From assembly GCF_000731985.1 (NCBI RefSeq), contig NZ_JNCS01000006.1:112701-176700 (forward strand): a DNA stretch of 64,000 nt, read 5' to 3'. Position 1 is the first letter of the stretch. The number at the start of each line of letters is the position of its first letter. Shown here one piece after another: positions 44,611 to 52,356 of this stretch. A program made the translations under genes and the position numbers. This DNA is from Natrinema altunense. Lineage in GTDB: Archaea > Halobacteriota > Halobacteria > Halobacteriales > Natrialbaceae. Under the pieces are notes generated by a model, which searched no databases, was not told where the DNA came from, and saw only the letters and a program-made list of their open reading frames with translations.

Positions 44611-44681
44611 TGCGCGGACCGGGATTTGAACCCGGGCCATGAGCTTGGAAGGCTCAGGTCCTACCACTAGACCATCCGCGC
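44611..44681 (-). tRNA. tRNA-Gly (TCC)
   Basis: The reverse strand gives a full cloverleaf with acceptor GCGCGGA/TCCGCGC, anticodon loop CTTCCAA (anticodon TCC) and T-loop GGGTTCAAATCCC. Discriminator A, CCA not encoded, no intron. Confidence 0.95.
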
Positions 44682-44704
44682 GCATCTCCGCTTTTCCGTT
44701 CCAC

Positions 44705-44712
44705 GTTTAAGG
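44705..44712 (-). promoter_or_regulatory. TATA-like box for tRNA-Gly
   Basis: CCTTAAAC on the reverse strand is centred about 27 nt upstream of the tRNA 5' end, with no other candidate start nearby. Confidence 0.5.
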
Positions 44713-44843
44713 CTCTTCCTTTTCCGATCGGTCCTCGGCTAGCGATTTCGTCTCGATCCCGCCGTCACGCGGAAAAATAGCAGGTCGGCAGGGTATCGAT
44801 CGCTCCGCCTCGAGAGCAACCGCCGCGACGCCGAAGCGGGGCG

Positions 44844-45788
44844 TTACTGCTCGAGGAGCGTGCCGGCGGAGCCGACGGCGATATCGACAGCGCCAGTTGT
44901 GATGGCCTTCAGGTTCTCGCCGACCGGAGTCTTGTTCCGGGCCCACGTGCCGCCCTCGAGTTCGAAGATCGCACCGCCGCTGCCGACGGTGTAGCCGGTG
45001 CCGCCCTCGGTTTCGATGTCGAAGAGGGTGGCATCGCCGAGGCTCTCGGAGACCCACTGACTCCCGTCGTAGGTGAAGACGGACGCGTTGCCGCCGCTAA
45101 CGCGGACGTCGTCCTTCGCGTCGCTATCGAGGCCGTAGTAGGCGACGCCGGCGTCTTCGATACCGATCGGGTCCCAGGTGACGCCGTCGTCGGTGGCGAA
45201 GACCTTGCCGTTCGTATCGATGACGTGGCCCGAGCGCGTGTCGTAGCACTCGATGGCCTTCAGCCCGGAGCCGCTGCCGGGCACCTCGTAGTTCCAGGTG
45301 CCTTCCTTGCCGTTGTCGAAGCTGTAGTGAATCGCGCCGGAGTCGTCGGCCACGTACACGTCCGCTTCGCCCGCGGGACCGGTAACGGAAACGTCGTTGA
45401 AGTTCGCGGTGAAGTCGTTGGGTGCCGAGCGGTCGATCAGGTTGCCGGTGGTGACGTCGTACTCGCCGACCGCGCCGCTCGCGCCGACGATCCAGAGTCG
45501 TTCGCCGTCGTCCGTGGTGTCGACGCCGTAGAGGTCGTTCCCGTTGCCGGAGGGACCGCCCTGCAGGACGACCTCCCAGCCGTTGGCGGTGCGTTCGATG
45601 ACCAATCCAGCGCCCGCGACCGCGTGGGGGTTCGTGGCCGTATCCGAGACATCGTAGAGCGTGGTGTCGACCGGGGTCTCGACGACCGTCCAGTCGGACT
45701 CAGCGGCGGAAACCGTCGCGGGGACGGTAACTGCGGCAAGCGATGCGCCTGCGACCTTCAGCGCCGAACGTCGGGTGAAGTCCGTCAT
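44844..45788 (-). CDS. Tat-exported beta-propeller-like protein
   Basis: The 314-residue protein starts MTDFTRRSALKVAGASLAAV, a twin-arginine signal that ends near VSAAES. The rest consists of repeated short strands with VDTTDDGERLWIVGASGAV, VYVADDSGAIHYS, GHVIDTNGKVFATDDG and GYTVGSGGAIFELEGG, i.e. YCF48/BNR-like blades of an extracellular propeller. There is no lipobox and no PGF-CTERM tail. Ligand unknown. A TATA-like CTTTTATGG lies about 34 nt upstream of the ATG. Confidence 0.83.
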   Translation of the reverse strand: MTDFTRRSALKVAGASLAAVTVPATVSAAESDWTVVETPVDTTLYDVSDTATNPHAVAGAGLVIERTANGWEVVLQGGPSGNGNDLYGVDTTDDGERLWIVGASGAVGEYDVTTGNLIDRSAPNDFTANFNDVSVTGPAGEADVYVADDSGAIHYSFDNGKEGTWNYEVPGSGSGLKAIECYDTRSGHVIDTNGKVFATDDGVTWDPIGIEDAGVAYYGLDSDAKDDVRVSGGNASVFTYDGSQWVSESLGDATLFDIETEGGTGYTVGSGGAIFELEGGTWARNKTPVGENLKAITTGAVDIAVGSAGTLLEQ

Positions 45789-45944
45789 AGCGCATCCGGG
45801 GCTGGTAGTGAGATATCCATAAAAGCTGGACGTTCTTCAGACGATTAACGTCCGTTCCGGACGTTTCACTCCATTTTATTCCGTTCTCACTGACTGGTAC
45901 TCGGCCGAAAAACAGCGTCGTCAGCGGGCTCAAAATAGCAATTC

Positions 45945-45963
45945 CAATTTCCTATGGAAATTG
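45945..45963. promoter_or_regulatory. Perfect 8-bp inverted repeat with 3-bp spacer
   Basis: CAATTTCC-TAT-GGAAATTG lies in the gene-free 45789-46086 stretch, about 157 nt upstream of the propeller-like gene and 124 nt beyond the methyltransferase stop. It could be an operator or a transcript-ending hairpin. AT-richness relative to the surroundings makes chance less likely. Confidence 0.35.
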
Positions 45964-46086
45964 CTCACAAGACGCGGCACGATCACCATCGCGGAGGTGC
46001 GACATGCCGGTCGTCGCTCCGCTCGGTTCGCGACCGGTGCTCAGCGACCGGGTCTCGAGTCGCCCGCGGCCTGGATTCGAACTCGA

Positions 46087-46773
46087 CTACCCGGTCGGTT
46101 CCGCCCCCGCGACCGTCGCGTAACAGTTGCCACTCGAGAGCGCCGACTCTCGGAGCGCGAGGTCACTGTCAGCGAGGTCGGCTTCGAACTCGTCGGGAGC
46201 GTAGATGTGATAGAACCGGTCGACCGGCTCGCCGCCGGGGAGGGTCCACTCGACCGTCGTGTCGAACCCCTCAGTCGCGTCGAACCGGTCGTGGGCGGTC
46301 GACCACGCGCTGACGAGCGCGCGGCCGTCGGGGGAGAGCACTCGCGCGAGTTCGTCGAGGCTGTCCCGCCGGGCCGCCCGCGTCGGCAGGTGATGCAGCG
46401 TCGCGACGTAGACCGCGATGTCGACGCTGTTCTCGGCCAGCGGCAGCGTTGCCGCATCGCCCTGAATCAACTCGACCGCAAACGCACGCTCGCGGGCGCG
46501 GTCCCGGCCCGTCTCGAGCAGGCCGCGGCTGACGTCGAAGCCGACGACCGACTCGCAGTCGGCGGCCAGCAGTTCGGCGTGGCGGCAGTTGCCACAGCCG
46601 AGATCGAGACCGACGCCATCGCGCGCGTGGGCGTCGACGAATGCTTCGACCTCGGGCCAGGCGTACTCCCGCGTGGATGCGAAGTGAGTCGCGATCCGGT
46701 CGTAGGTGTCGCGTACGTCCTCGCGTCGAGCGACTTCGTCTCGGTTCGACTCTCGGTCCTGATCGCCGGCCAT
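46087..46773 (-). CDS. Class I SAM-dependent methyltransferase (Trm9/ALKBH8-like)
   Basis: ATG 46773 (MAGDQDRESNRDEV) is used. The 228-residue protein has YDRIATHFASTREYAWPEV, motif I GLDLGCGNCRHAEL, motif II GFDVS, and YVATLHHLPT, all in the order seen in Trm9-type tRNA wobble uridine methyltransferases. RNA substrate is inferred from this similarity only. The adjacent forward strand beyond 46774 carries no gene until 46920. Confidence 0.85.
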   Translation of the reverse strand: MAGDQDRESNRDEVARREDVRDTYDRIATHFASTREYAWPEVEAFVDAHARDGVGLDLGCGNCRHAELLAADCESVVGFDVSRGLLETGRDRARERAFAVELIQGDAATLPLAENSVDIAVYVATLHHLPTRAARRDSLDELARVLSPDGRALVSAWSTAHDRFDATEGFDTTVEWTLPGGEPVDRFYHIYAPDEFEADLADSDLALRESALSSGNCYATVAGAEPTG

Positions 46774-46919
46774 CGTCGGCTTTCCTCGGGGGACGCGCAA
46801 AAAGCGTTCGCAAAACCGCCCCGATTCCGGGATCGGTCACGATGCCCATCACGAAAGTCCCCTCCTCGCTCTCCCGTTACTTCGGACCGCCGTCCGTGCT
46901 GCCCGTCACGCGCCGTCGG

Positions 46920-47108
46920 TCACAGCTGCCGCGCTTCGTGGGGCGTGAGTCGACAACCACACGGCCCGGCGACGTGAGTCATCGGCCCCCGAGTCGTGAC
47001 CGTGACCACCCGACTATCACAGTGGGGACACGGCGGAAAACTCGAGTGGCCGTCCGACTCGGCGTCGGCGGCCGTCCCGACCGACGCGTCCGACTCACCG
47101 TCGGTCAT
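46920..47108 (-). CDS. 62-residue zinc-ribbon-like protein
   Basis: The acidic N-terminal 20 residues are followed by CPHC, VVTVTTRGPMTHVAG and CGC, then TPHEARQL. Three to four cysteines could bind zinc. The size and pattern are common in haloarchaea. No partner is evident. Confidence 0.65.
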   Translation of the reverse strand: MTDGESDASVGTAADAESDGHSSFPPCPHCDSRVVTVTTRGPMTHVAGPCGCRLTPHEARQL

Positions 47109-47210
47109 CGTGACACCCCGGCGGGGAGCGATCGCTGACTCGAGCGCGGACGGCGCTGGCGATACTGCTGTCGTGCGAGACGTTTATGTCTCGGTAGAAT
47201 GAACTGGAAC

Positions 47211-47309
47211 ATGGCTTGCAAACGGCTCGTGTTTGGAAGCCACGTCTCGGGTGCTGCAACACCCGGGGCATTTCAACGCATGCCCCCCGCGGCGGTTTCG
47301 GAAACGTAG
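47211..47309 (+). CDS. Candidate 32-residue leader or microprotein
   Basis: A TATA-like GTTTATGT at 47182-47189 lies about 26 nt before this ATG, the leaderless spacing. The peptide begins MACKRLVFGSHVSG and ends in PPAAVSET. The coding stretch also has an internal hairpin GGTG-CTGCAA-CACC. It is upstream of the tRNA-Ala gene and no longer frame is likely. It may equally be a small RNA. Confidence 0.3.
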   Translation: MACKRLVFGSHVSGAATPGAFQRMPPAAVSET

Positions 47310-47454
47310 CTTCCATCCGGATAATGTCCGTACTGTAACTTATAGCTACTGGAATGATCGACTCCCGCGTTTCCGAACGGGTCCGCTCGAGGCCAATCCG
47401 AGGGTTCGCCGGTTCGAATGTGGGTCCGTACCGGGGTCTCGAGGAATTCGAGGG

Positions 47455-47462
47455 GTTTATCT
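47455..47462 (+). promoter_or_regulatory. TATA-like box for tRNA-Ala
   Basis: GTTTATCT is centred about 36 nt upstream of the mature tRNA 5' end, leaving a few nucleotides of leader. Confidence 0.45.
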
Positions 47463-47493
47463 ATTCCCGACGGGAACTGTGGAATGCGTACGA

Positions 47494-47565
47494 GGGCTCG
47501 TAGATCAGGGGTAGATCACTCCCTTGGCATGGGAGAGGCCCCGGGTTCAAATCCCGGCGAGTCCA
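47494..47565 (+). tRNA. tRNA-Ala (GGC)
   Basis: The cloverleaf has acceptor GGGCTCG/CGAGTCC with a G-U at the third pair, anticodon stem CTCCC/GGGAG with loop TTGGCAT (anticodon GGC), and T-arm CCGGGTTCAAATCCCGG. Discriminator A, CCA not encoded. A broken integrase gene begins 115 bp downstream. Confidence 0.95.
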
Positions 47566-47680
47566 TCGCTGTTTTGCCGTTTCAGTCCTTCTACTCCCCG
47601 AATACGTGTATTTGTGGGTGTTCTGAAGACTATCCGTGAGCCGATGCTTTCAGCTGCTCATTTGTGGGTCATTGTCCTGT

Positions 47681-48172
47681 CTATCGATCTTCGGTGAAGT
47701 CGCGTCGCTGTTCCATCTTCTCGCGGTCTGTACGCCTGTCGCTCGAGGACTTCCGAGGACACGTCACAGCGGTCGCTGACGATTTTCTCGGGGATGTCCT
47801 CGCGGACCTGGTGCGTGATCGCGCCGCGCCGGAGCGACCGCGTACTGTGATCTCGACGAGCGACGAGCTGGTCGGCGCGTCGCGCACGTCGTCGACCGTC
47901 CGGATGGTCGTCGCGAGATCGCGCGGCACCGGCGTCTCTCGGAACTTGTCACCCTTCCCGTGCCAGACGCGGAGCATCGTCCCAACGTCAGTATCGACGA
48001 TGTCCTCCGGCGCAACGTCGAGGACTTCGTGTGAGCGGAGCCCGCACCGCGCTCCAAGCGCGAACGCGATCCGCTGTTGGGTGTCGTCGGCGGCCTCGAG
48101 CAGCTGTTCTACTTCGCTCTGGCTGAGCTAGACCTTCATGTCGTCGCGGTTCTCGTGCTGTTGGAGATTCAT
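47681..48172 (-). pseudogene. Broken tyrosine recombinase (integrase) gene
   Basis: From ATG 48172 the reverse strand reads MNLQQHENRDDMKV, then an in-frame TAG, then LSQSEVEQLLEAADD, ALGARCGLRSHEVLDVAPED and LRVWHGKGDKFRETPVPRD, the arginine-containing box I and the middle of a haloarchaeal tyrosine recombinase. After SSSLVEIT sequence is lost or shifted: a second frame gives HQVREDIPEKIVSDR and DVSSEVLERQ, and the original frame ends DRRTDREKMEQRRDF. The catalytic tyrosine is missing at that shift. One stop, two frame changes and a deletion make it inactive. Confidence 0.8.
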
Positions 48173-48358
48173 GGCGTCCGGGTTGCCTGCATTCCGGACA
48201 AGAATCGCCGGGAATCTAGTTTTTTTTCGGTGGGGCTCGAGGGGGAGATCGGGCCGATTCTGTCCGACTCTACCAGTATTCTCGGACACAAGGCTCGCGG
48301 TAACTACGTGTGCGAACTTATCGAAACCCATTTTTGACAGAAATCCATCCACTATTGT

Positions 48359-48586
48359 ATGCGAAATTTATTGGTTGGAAAGTTAATCGGATCCGAGATG
48401 TGGAACAACAGGTGGTACGTCTATGTAGGTTCACCCGTTTTTGCGTTTCTCGGTGCCCTACTTTACTGGTTCTTTGGCGTTCACTTAGTTTCATCACCAT
48501 TAGCGGAAACCGTATTAATGATTCTATCTCCAGGGGTTACAGTCATAATTGGTTGTGCGATACTCGCTGTAATTGATGAGATGTGA
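48359..48586 (+). CDS. Small two-helix membrane protein, AT-rich gene
   Basis: The 75-residue product has two hydrophobic segments (VYVGSPVFAFLGALLYWFFG and LMILSPGVTVIIGCAILAV). A TATA-like TTTTTGAC lies about 28 nt before the ATG. Codon use is less GC-rich than core genes, in line with the accessory nature of the region. No family recognised. Confidence 0.5.
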   Translation: MRNLLVGKLIGSEMWNNRWYVYVGSPVFAFLGALLYWFFGVHLVSSPLAETVLMILSPGVTVIIGCAILAVIDEM

Positions 48587-48718
48587 TTCAAACGTATGAT
48601 GCTCTGATATGTATCTCACCTGTACTTACCGCTGTCCTCGAGGACGGTGTTCGCGGACACGGTACTCACGAGAGTGTGGAGACTGAACACATTATCCCAA
48701 CGTTGGTTGTTAGAAGAC

Positions 48719-48829
48719 ATGGATTGGGCCTTTCGCATCCGCAAGGACGTTGATCCAAAGACACAGCTTCTGATACTGCTATTAGCAGTTGCGGTTATTG
48801 CATCGTTGCAGTATTTCAATATACTCTGA
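48719..48829 (+). CDS. Candidate 36-residue membrane peptide
   Basis: The frame from ATG 48719 (MDWAFRIRKDVDPKTQ) ends with a single hydrophobic helix (LLILLLAVAVIASLQYF). It looks like other small membrane peptides of archaeal elements, but nothing beyond composition supports expression. Confidence 0.3.
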   Translation: MDWAFRIRKDVDPKTQLLILLLAVAVIASLQYFNIL

Positions 48830-48944
48830 TTTTGGAACCGCCTCTTTGGAGCGACTGGTCTCGTTCTACACTGATCGAGACGTGTCTTCCCTGTACTTTG
48901 TCAGTGACGACAACTCGATGTATATAGCACGTGTCGTCATCGAT

Positions 48945-49040
48945 ATGGACCCGCTGCTGGTTGGAAGTGGGGTACTTAGTGGGACCGCCGGAACCCTCTC
49001 CTTCCTTGTTGAGTTATTGTTCCGATATCGGTCGCGATAA
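48945..49040 (+). CDS. Candidate 31-residue membrane peptide
   Basis: A TATATAG sequence at 48921 is about 22-25 nt before this ATG. The peptide MDPLLVGSGVLSGTAGTLSF continues with a hydrophobic, basic end. Start choice and expression are uncertain. Confidence 0.28.
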   Translation: MDPLLVGSGVLSGTAGTLSFLVELLFRYRSR

Positions 49041-49124
49041 CAGGGGCAGGCAGACGCGGATCGCAGCGGATTGCGTTCACTCGAGTAAGGTAAGTCGGTT
49101 CTAACACGCTCTTATATCCGGATT

Positions 49125-49418
49125 CTACTGAGTGGTCAAACCGTATGACGATGAATCGCGATGAGGCCACGCGGCCCTCACTGATAGCGACGTGTGAATG
49201 AAGGCCGGAATGGTTGCAGGCGGCTTCCTCGCGCCGTACCTCGTCGGCACGACAACGGGCACGATGCTCCATCGGAAATACTCGGCAGGATGCCACTTGG
49301 CGAGAATGTCGACAAACGACGCTAACCTCTCGGGTCGTACTCTCGAACTCTCGAGGTGCTTGATGAGTGCGTCAAGAACGGCGCGCTTGGGCGCGTCGTT
49401 GTCGTAGAGTGAATTCAT
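49125..49418 (-). CDS. Orphan 97-residue protein, perhaps C-terminally altered
   Basis: The first 50 residues (MNSLYDNDAPKRAVLDALIK, then VRPERLASFVDILAKWHPAE) look like a compact helical domain. The rest is Pro/Arg-rich and less credible. A TATA-like GCTAAAAGG lies about 22 nt upstream of the ATG on the reverse strand. No family recognised; it could be a frame-shifted relic. Confidence 0.45.
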   Translation of the reverse strand: MNSLYDNDAPKRAVLDALIKHLESSRVRPERLASFVDILAKWHPAEYFRWSIVPVVVPTRYGARKPPATIPAFIHTSLSVRAAWPHRDSSSYGLTTQ

Positions 49419-49476
49419 CGGAGTCGGGCGTTCCTTTTAGCGCCGTCCAACTACAACATCCGTTTCAGAAACGTGT

Positions 49477-49779
49477 TTATAGTACGGTAACGACAGCGCT
49501 CACAACTCCGCCTAGGAGTAGCACAAGACCAGCACGGTATGGTGTTATCGGTCCTTCTTTGCTAACTCCGAGGATCGTAACTGGATGCAAAAGCAAGAGT
49601 GCACCGACAAGGGACACCGTCGCTGGCAGAGTAATGCCGGCAGTAAGGACTGGAACTTCCAGTGTCATGAACCAAATCCCGAAGTACAGTGCAAATATCG
49701 CAAAAGCCCGCGCACCGGGCGTCACGTCCGTATTACTGAACACCACAAAAATCGCTGCAGGCCACCACCACAGAATCAC
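49477..49779 (-). CDS. Small membrane protein with promoter inside palindrome copy 2
   Basis: The 100-residue protein begins with GTG (MILWWWPAAIFVVFSN) and has three hydrophobic segments. A TATA-like GTAAATC sits about 30 nt before the start, inside the 82-bp palindromic element at 49790-49871. No family recognised. Confidence 0.5.
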   Translation of the reverse strand: MILWWWPAAIFVVFSNTDVTPGARAFAIFALYFGIWFMTLEVPVLTAGITLPATVSLVGALLLLHPVTILGVSKEGPITPYRAGLVLLLGGVVSAVVTVL

Positions 49780-49789
49780 GCCAAGACCG

Positions 49790-49871
49790 ATAGTAGCAAC
49801 TGAAACGATTTACACACTGATCGCAACGCCCTCGTGCGATCAGGTGTGCAATGACTTTCAGTTGCTACTAT
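49790..49871. repeat. 82-bp palindromic element, copy 2
   Basis: Perfect 16-bp inverted arms ATAGTAGCAACTGAAA (49790-49805) and TTTCAGTTGCTACTAT (49856-49871) enclose an inner imperfect stem (ACACTGATCGCA / TGCGATCAGGTGT). Copy 1 at 17562 has the same length and layout with more mismatches. The copy with perfect arms looks younger. No flanking direct repeat could be recognised. Confidence 0.65.
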
Positions 49872-50436
49872 AGCCAGAACGTCCCGAATAGTAGTCCAAT
49901 CGCCATACAACGTGCTGTACTATCTACCAAATAGTACTTTTCCTGTATTGAACGGCGTCGCTGTCCGACTCGACTGTGATTCGCGGACACCACGGACGCG
50001 TCATCGCTATCCAGTTACTCCAGTTCTTCGCCGAGATGTAACAGGCGACCGGTAGGGAACTTGTGATCGACACGCACCTCGAGATCAAACGAGTCCCCGA
50101 AGCGGGCACTCACGTTCCGCACGTTGAAACAGAACGGGTACGAGATCGTCCGGTGAAAGCACGAGATCGGGATCTTCCTCGATGACTCCGACCCCGATTA
50201 TTACGAGGCGTGGAAGGGACACGCTGAATTGCTATCCCAGAGTGTTGACGACTTCCTGCGTCCGGAAAACAACAGTTCCGAAACGGAATCAAACACGTTC
50301 GCCCGCCGCTTCATTTCGGTACGGACGTCGGCGCGAGATGAGACGAACTGCACAGCGACACTGCAGGCGTCATCGGCCGTGGCCGTGACGGCGAGCCAGC
50401 GGCACCCTTTTAGGAAGCAATCGCATCGATGGCGAC
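49872..50436 (+). pseudogene. Gene-free region with decayed coding fragments
   Basis: Short coding-like stretches appear in changing forward frames: VIRGHHGRVIAIQLLQFFAE near 49980, then DTHLEIKRVPEAGTHVP near 50070, then IFLDDSDPDYYEAWKGH near 50170 and SFARRFISVRT-like text. Together they suggest the remains of one gene broken by stops and frameshifts. The family was not recognised. Confidence 0.35.
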
Positions 50437-50763
50437 GTGGGACGCTATCAGCCGGGGACACACGACTCATTCATCAAGTGCGAGACGCCCCGATGCGGGG
50501 CGAACAACGCGCCGGAAGGGACAGCGGAGTACGACACCGAGTGCTGGCGATGCGGTGACCCCCTCGGCGGAAAACCCGAAGTCGGCGACGAGGTCACCGT
50601 CGACATCGTCGATCGGCAGTCCGACGGCACGCTCGTCTGTAAGACCGAAAGCGGCTTCGTCCTCTTTCTCGAGGCGGACATCGCGGCGATCGAGGCCACG
50701 GTTCGCGTGACCACCGTCGAGGAGACCCATGGGGAAGCGGATCTCGTCGAAACCGGAGCGTAA
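50437..50763 (+). CDS. Zinc-ribbon plus TRAM-like domain protein
   Basis: GTG 50437 is preceded by a TATA-like CTTTTAGG about 28 nt upstream. The 108-residue product has four cysteines (KCETPRCG and ECWRCG) in its first 45 residues, then a TRAM/OB-like barrel (VGDEVTVDIVDRQSDGTLVC, FVLFLEADI). Such proteins bind RNA or tRNA in haloarchaea; target unknown. It marks the return to core sequence. Confidence 0.75.
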   Translation: MGRYQPGTHDSFIKCETPRCGANNAPEGTAEYDTECWRCGDPLGGKPEVGDEVTVDIVDRQSDGTLVCKTESGFVLFLEADIAAIEATVRVTTVEETHGEADLVETGA

Positions 50764-50826
50764 GTCCGCCCGCGGAGAACCGCTCGCTCGTCGCCGACTC
50801 GAGTCGGTCGAACGACGGAACGGGAG

Positions 50827-50952
50827 TTAGAACAGGCCTCTGAGGAGTACCAGGGCCACCCCGGAGAGGACGATGAAGCTGAGGAAGCCGATGAAGATGA
50901 GTCCCGCCTGCCGTCCGGTGAGCGATTCGCCGTCGAGGAATTCGTCGTCCAT
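50827..50952 (-). CDS. Micro membrane protein, MDD-FL..LTGRQA family (copy 2)
   Basis: The 41-residue frame MDDEFLDGESLTGRQAGLIF continues with a single hydrophobic helix and ends LRGLF. Its first 25 residues match copy 1 at 8984-9199 (MDDFLEGTALTGRQAAIIFF). It lacks the long tail of copy 1. Convergent with the TRAM-like gene, 63 bp apart. Confidence 0.6.
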   Translation of the reverse strand: MDDEFLDGESLTGRQAGLIFIGFLSFIVLSGVALVLLRGLF

Positions 50953-51128
50953 AGGCGGTGATCGTAATTCGATCGCTTAAACGTGATGGTCCGTTTAGCG
51001 AGACGATCGTAACGAGCCGACGGCTCGCGGGTGACTCGAGCGGGAGGCGATGTGGCTGGCTGGACGGTCGAAGCGGGGGCTCTCGGTTCGGCCGCGTCCG
51101 AATCGCGCTCGCGATGGCGGGCGAGTGC

Positions 51129-51320
51129 TCATCTGCCCTCGGGATCACCCTCCGGATCGTCGTCCGACTCTTCGACGCGGTCGAACTCGGTCGCTCCGCA
51201 CGAACAACCGTCCTGACCGATGATTCGAATCTCGCCGTCGGGCCACTGCCGGGCCGCATAGATCGATCCACACGCCGTGCACGCTGCGAGCGTCCGCGTT
51301 ACGTCGTCTTTGTGTGCCAT
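51129..51320 (-). CDS. 63-residue zinc-ribbon protein
   Basis: ATG 51320 (MAHKDDVTRTLAACTACGS) starts a protein with CTAC and CSCG pairs that form a plausible zinc ribbon, followed by an acidic tail EESDDDPEGD. A haloarchaeal small zinc protein of unknown function. Confidence 0.65.
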   Translation of the reverse strand: MAHKDDVTRTLAACTACGSIYAARQWPDGEIRIIGQDGCSCGATEFDRVEESDDDPEGDPEGR

Positions 51321-51627
51321 CCCCACCGAGGATCTAGCGGATGGCGGAAAGAACGTTTCCACTCACGAAACGTTCACGGAAACCGAAGCGGTCGCCGGCA
51401 GTCCGAACGACGGCCGCGGACTGGCTCGAGGGAGACGGCGTCCCCGCGTCTCGAGTTCGGTGTCGCGACGGCTCCGAGCGCGCAGTCGGATCGCCCGTCG
51501 CCGAGAACTGGCCGTCTTCGGACGTGAGACCATCGGAGCCGGGAGCGGCGGCATCCCAGTCGGCAGTCGCTCGAGGGCGAAGCGGGCACGAGAAATCGGT
51601 CCCGATCGTCGGACACGGAGCAGCGAG
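51321..51627. other. Gene-free stretch, nothing recognised
   Basis: Neither strand shows a frame with a recognisable domain or promoter spacing. The sequence is GC-rich and of low interest, apart from any unseen 3' end of the 51628 transcript. Confidence 0.4.
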
Positions 51628-52020
51628 TTATTCGTTGAGATGGCCGCGATAGCCCTTGGGCTCGAACCCGCGCCGGCAGATTACGCGCTTGCGGCCGACG
51701 GTGATCGCACTGATCTGGTCGTCGGCTTCCATGCGGTCGATGACGCCCTCGAGGCGCTCCGACGACCAGCCGGTTTCCTCGCGGACGGTCGATTGGTCGA
51801 CGCGGCCGCCGCGCTTGACGAGCAGTCTGAGAACCTTGTCCTCGTCGGGGAGGTCGCGTTCGTCGACGCCGTACTCGATTTCTTCGGCGTAGCTTAACGT
51901 TTCGTCCTCGGATTGCTCGCTCGATTCCTCCGTGGCCGGTGCGGACTCGTCCGATTGGGAGTCGTCGGTCGACCCGCTCCAGAGAGACGACAGACGAGCC
52001 CAGAGTGTATTGAATACCAT
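51628..52020 (-). CDS. Membrane-linked or soluble winged-helix protein
   Basis: ATG 52020 (MVFNTLWARLSSLWSGS) begins with an amphipathic segment, an acidic linker (DESAPATEESSEQSEDE), then a DUF7343-like winged helix (VLRLLVKRGGRVDQSTVREETG, SSERLEGVIDRMEADDQI). Length is 130 residues. The N-terminal helix could touch the membrane. Regulator of unknown target. Confidence 0.75.
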   Translation of the reverse strand: MVFNTLWARLSSLWSGSTDDSQSDESAPATEESSEQSEDETLSYAEEIEYGVDERDLPDEDKVLRLLVKRGGRVDQSTVREETGWSSERLEGVIDRMEADDQISAITVGRKRVICRRGFEPKGYRGHLNE

Positions 52021-52356
52021 CGATGGATCACGCTCCGTTGGGACTACCGCAACTTGAACGCCCACCTACCTTGATTTTATGTTTTGTACGGGTCATGAGT
52101 GATTTCCGTCGAGTACGGTGTGACTATCGTGACGGCCCCGTCGTCGAATAGCGACCCCCTTGCGAACCGCAAGTCAGTTATCACTTTCGGCGACCGACAG
52201 GCTCGCCGACCAACCCGGCTCGAGCGACCGATGACACGTCTCGGACGGGCGAAACTGCGGTCGTCACGGGGTGCCGCGCCTCACGACTCGAACGGTGAGA
52301 CGACTCGTGAGCCGTCGACGGCGGGAACGATCCTCGACTCGAGCCACCGCGCCCCG
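52021..52356. other. Intergenic region, nothing recognised
   Basis: Between the HTH start and the surE stop no supported gene, tRNA or repeat was seen. The long forward frame here is a compositional shadow of the genes that follow on the opposite strand. Confidence 0.5.

Noticed and set aside
47566..50436. Complete provirus or plasmid
   Set aside because: The integrase is broken, no replication or capsid genes were seen, and no repeat of the tRNA-Ala 3' end could be found by eye on the right.
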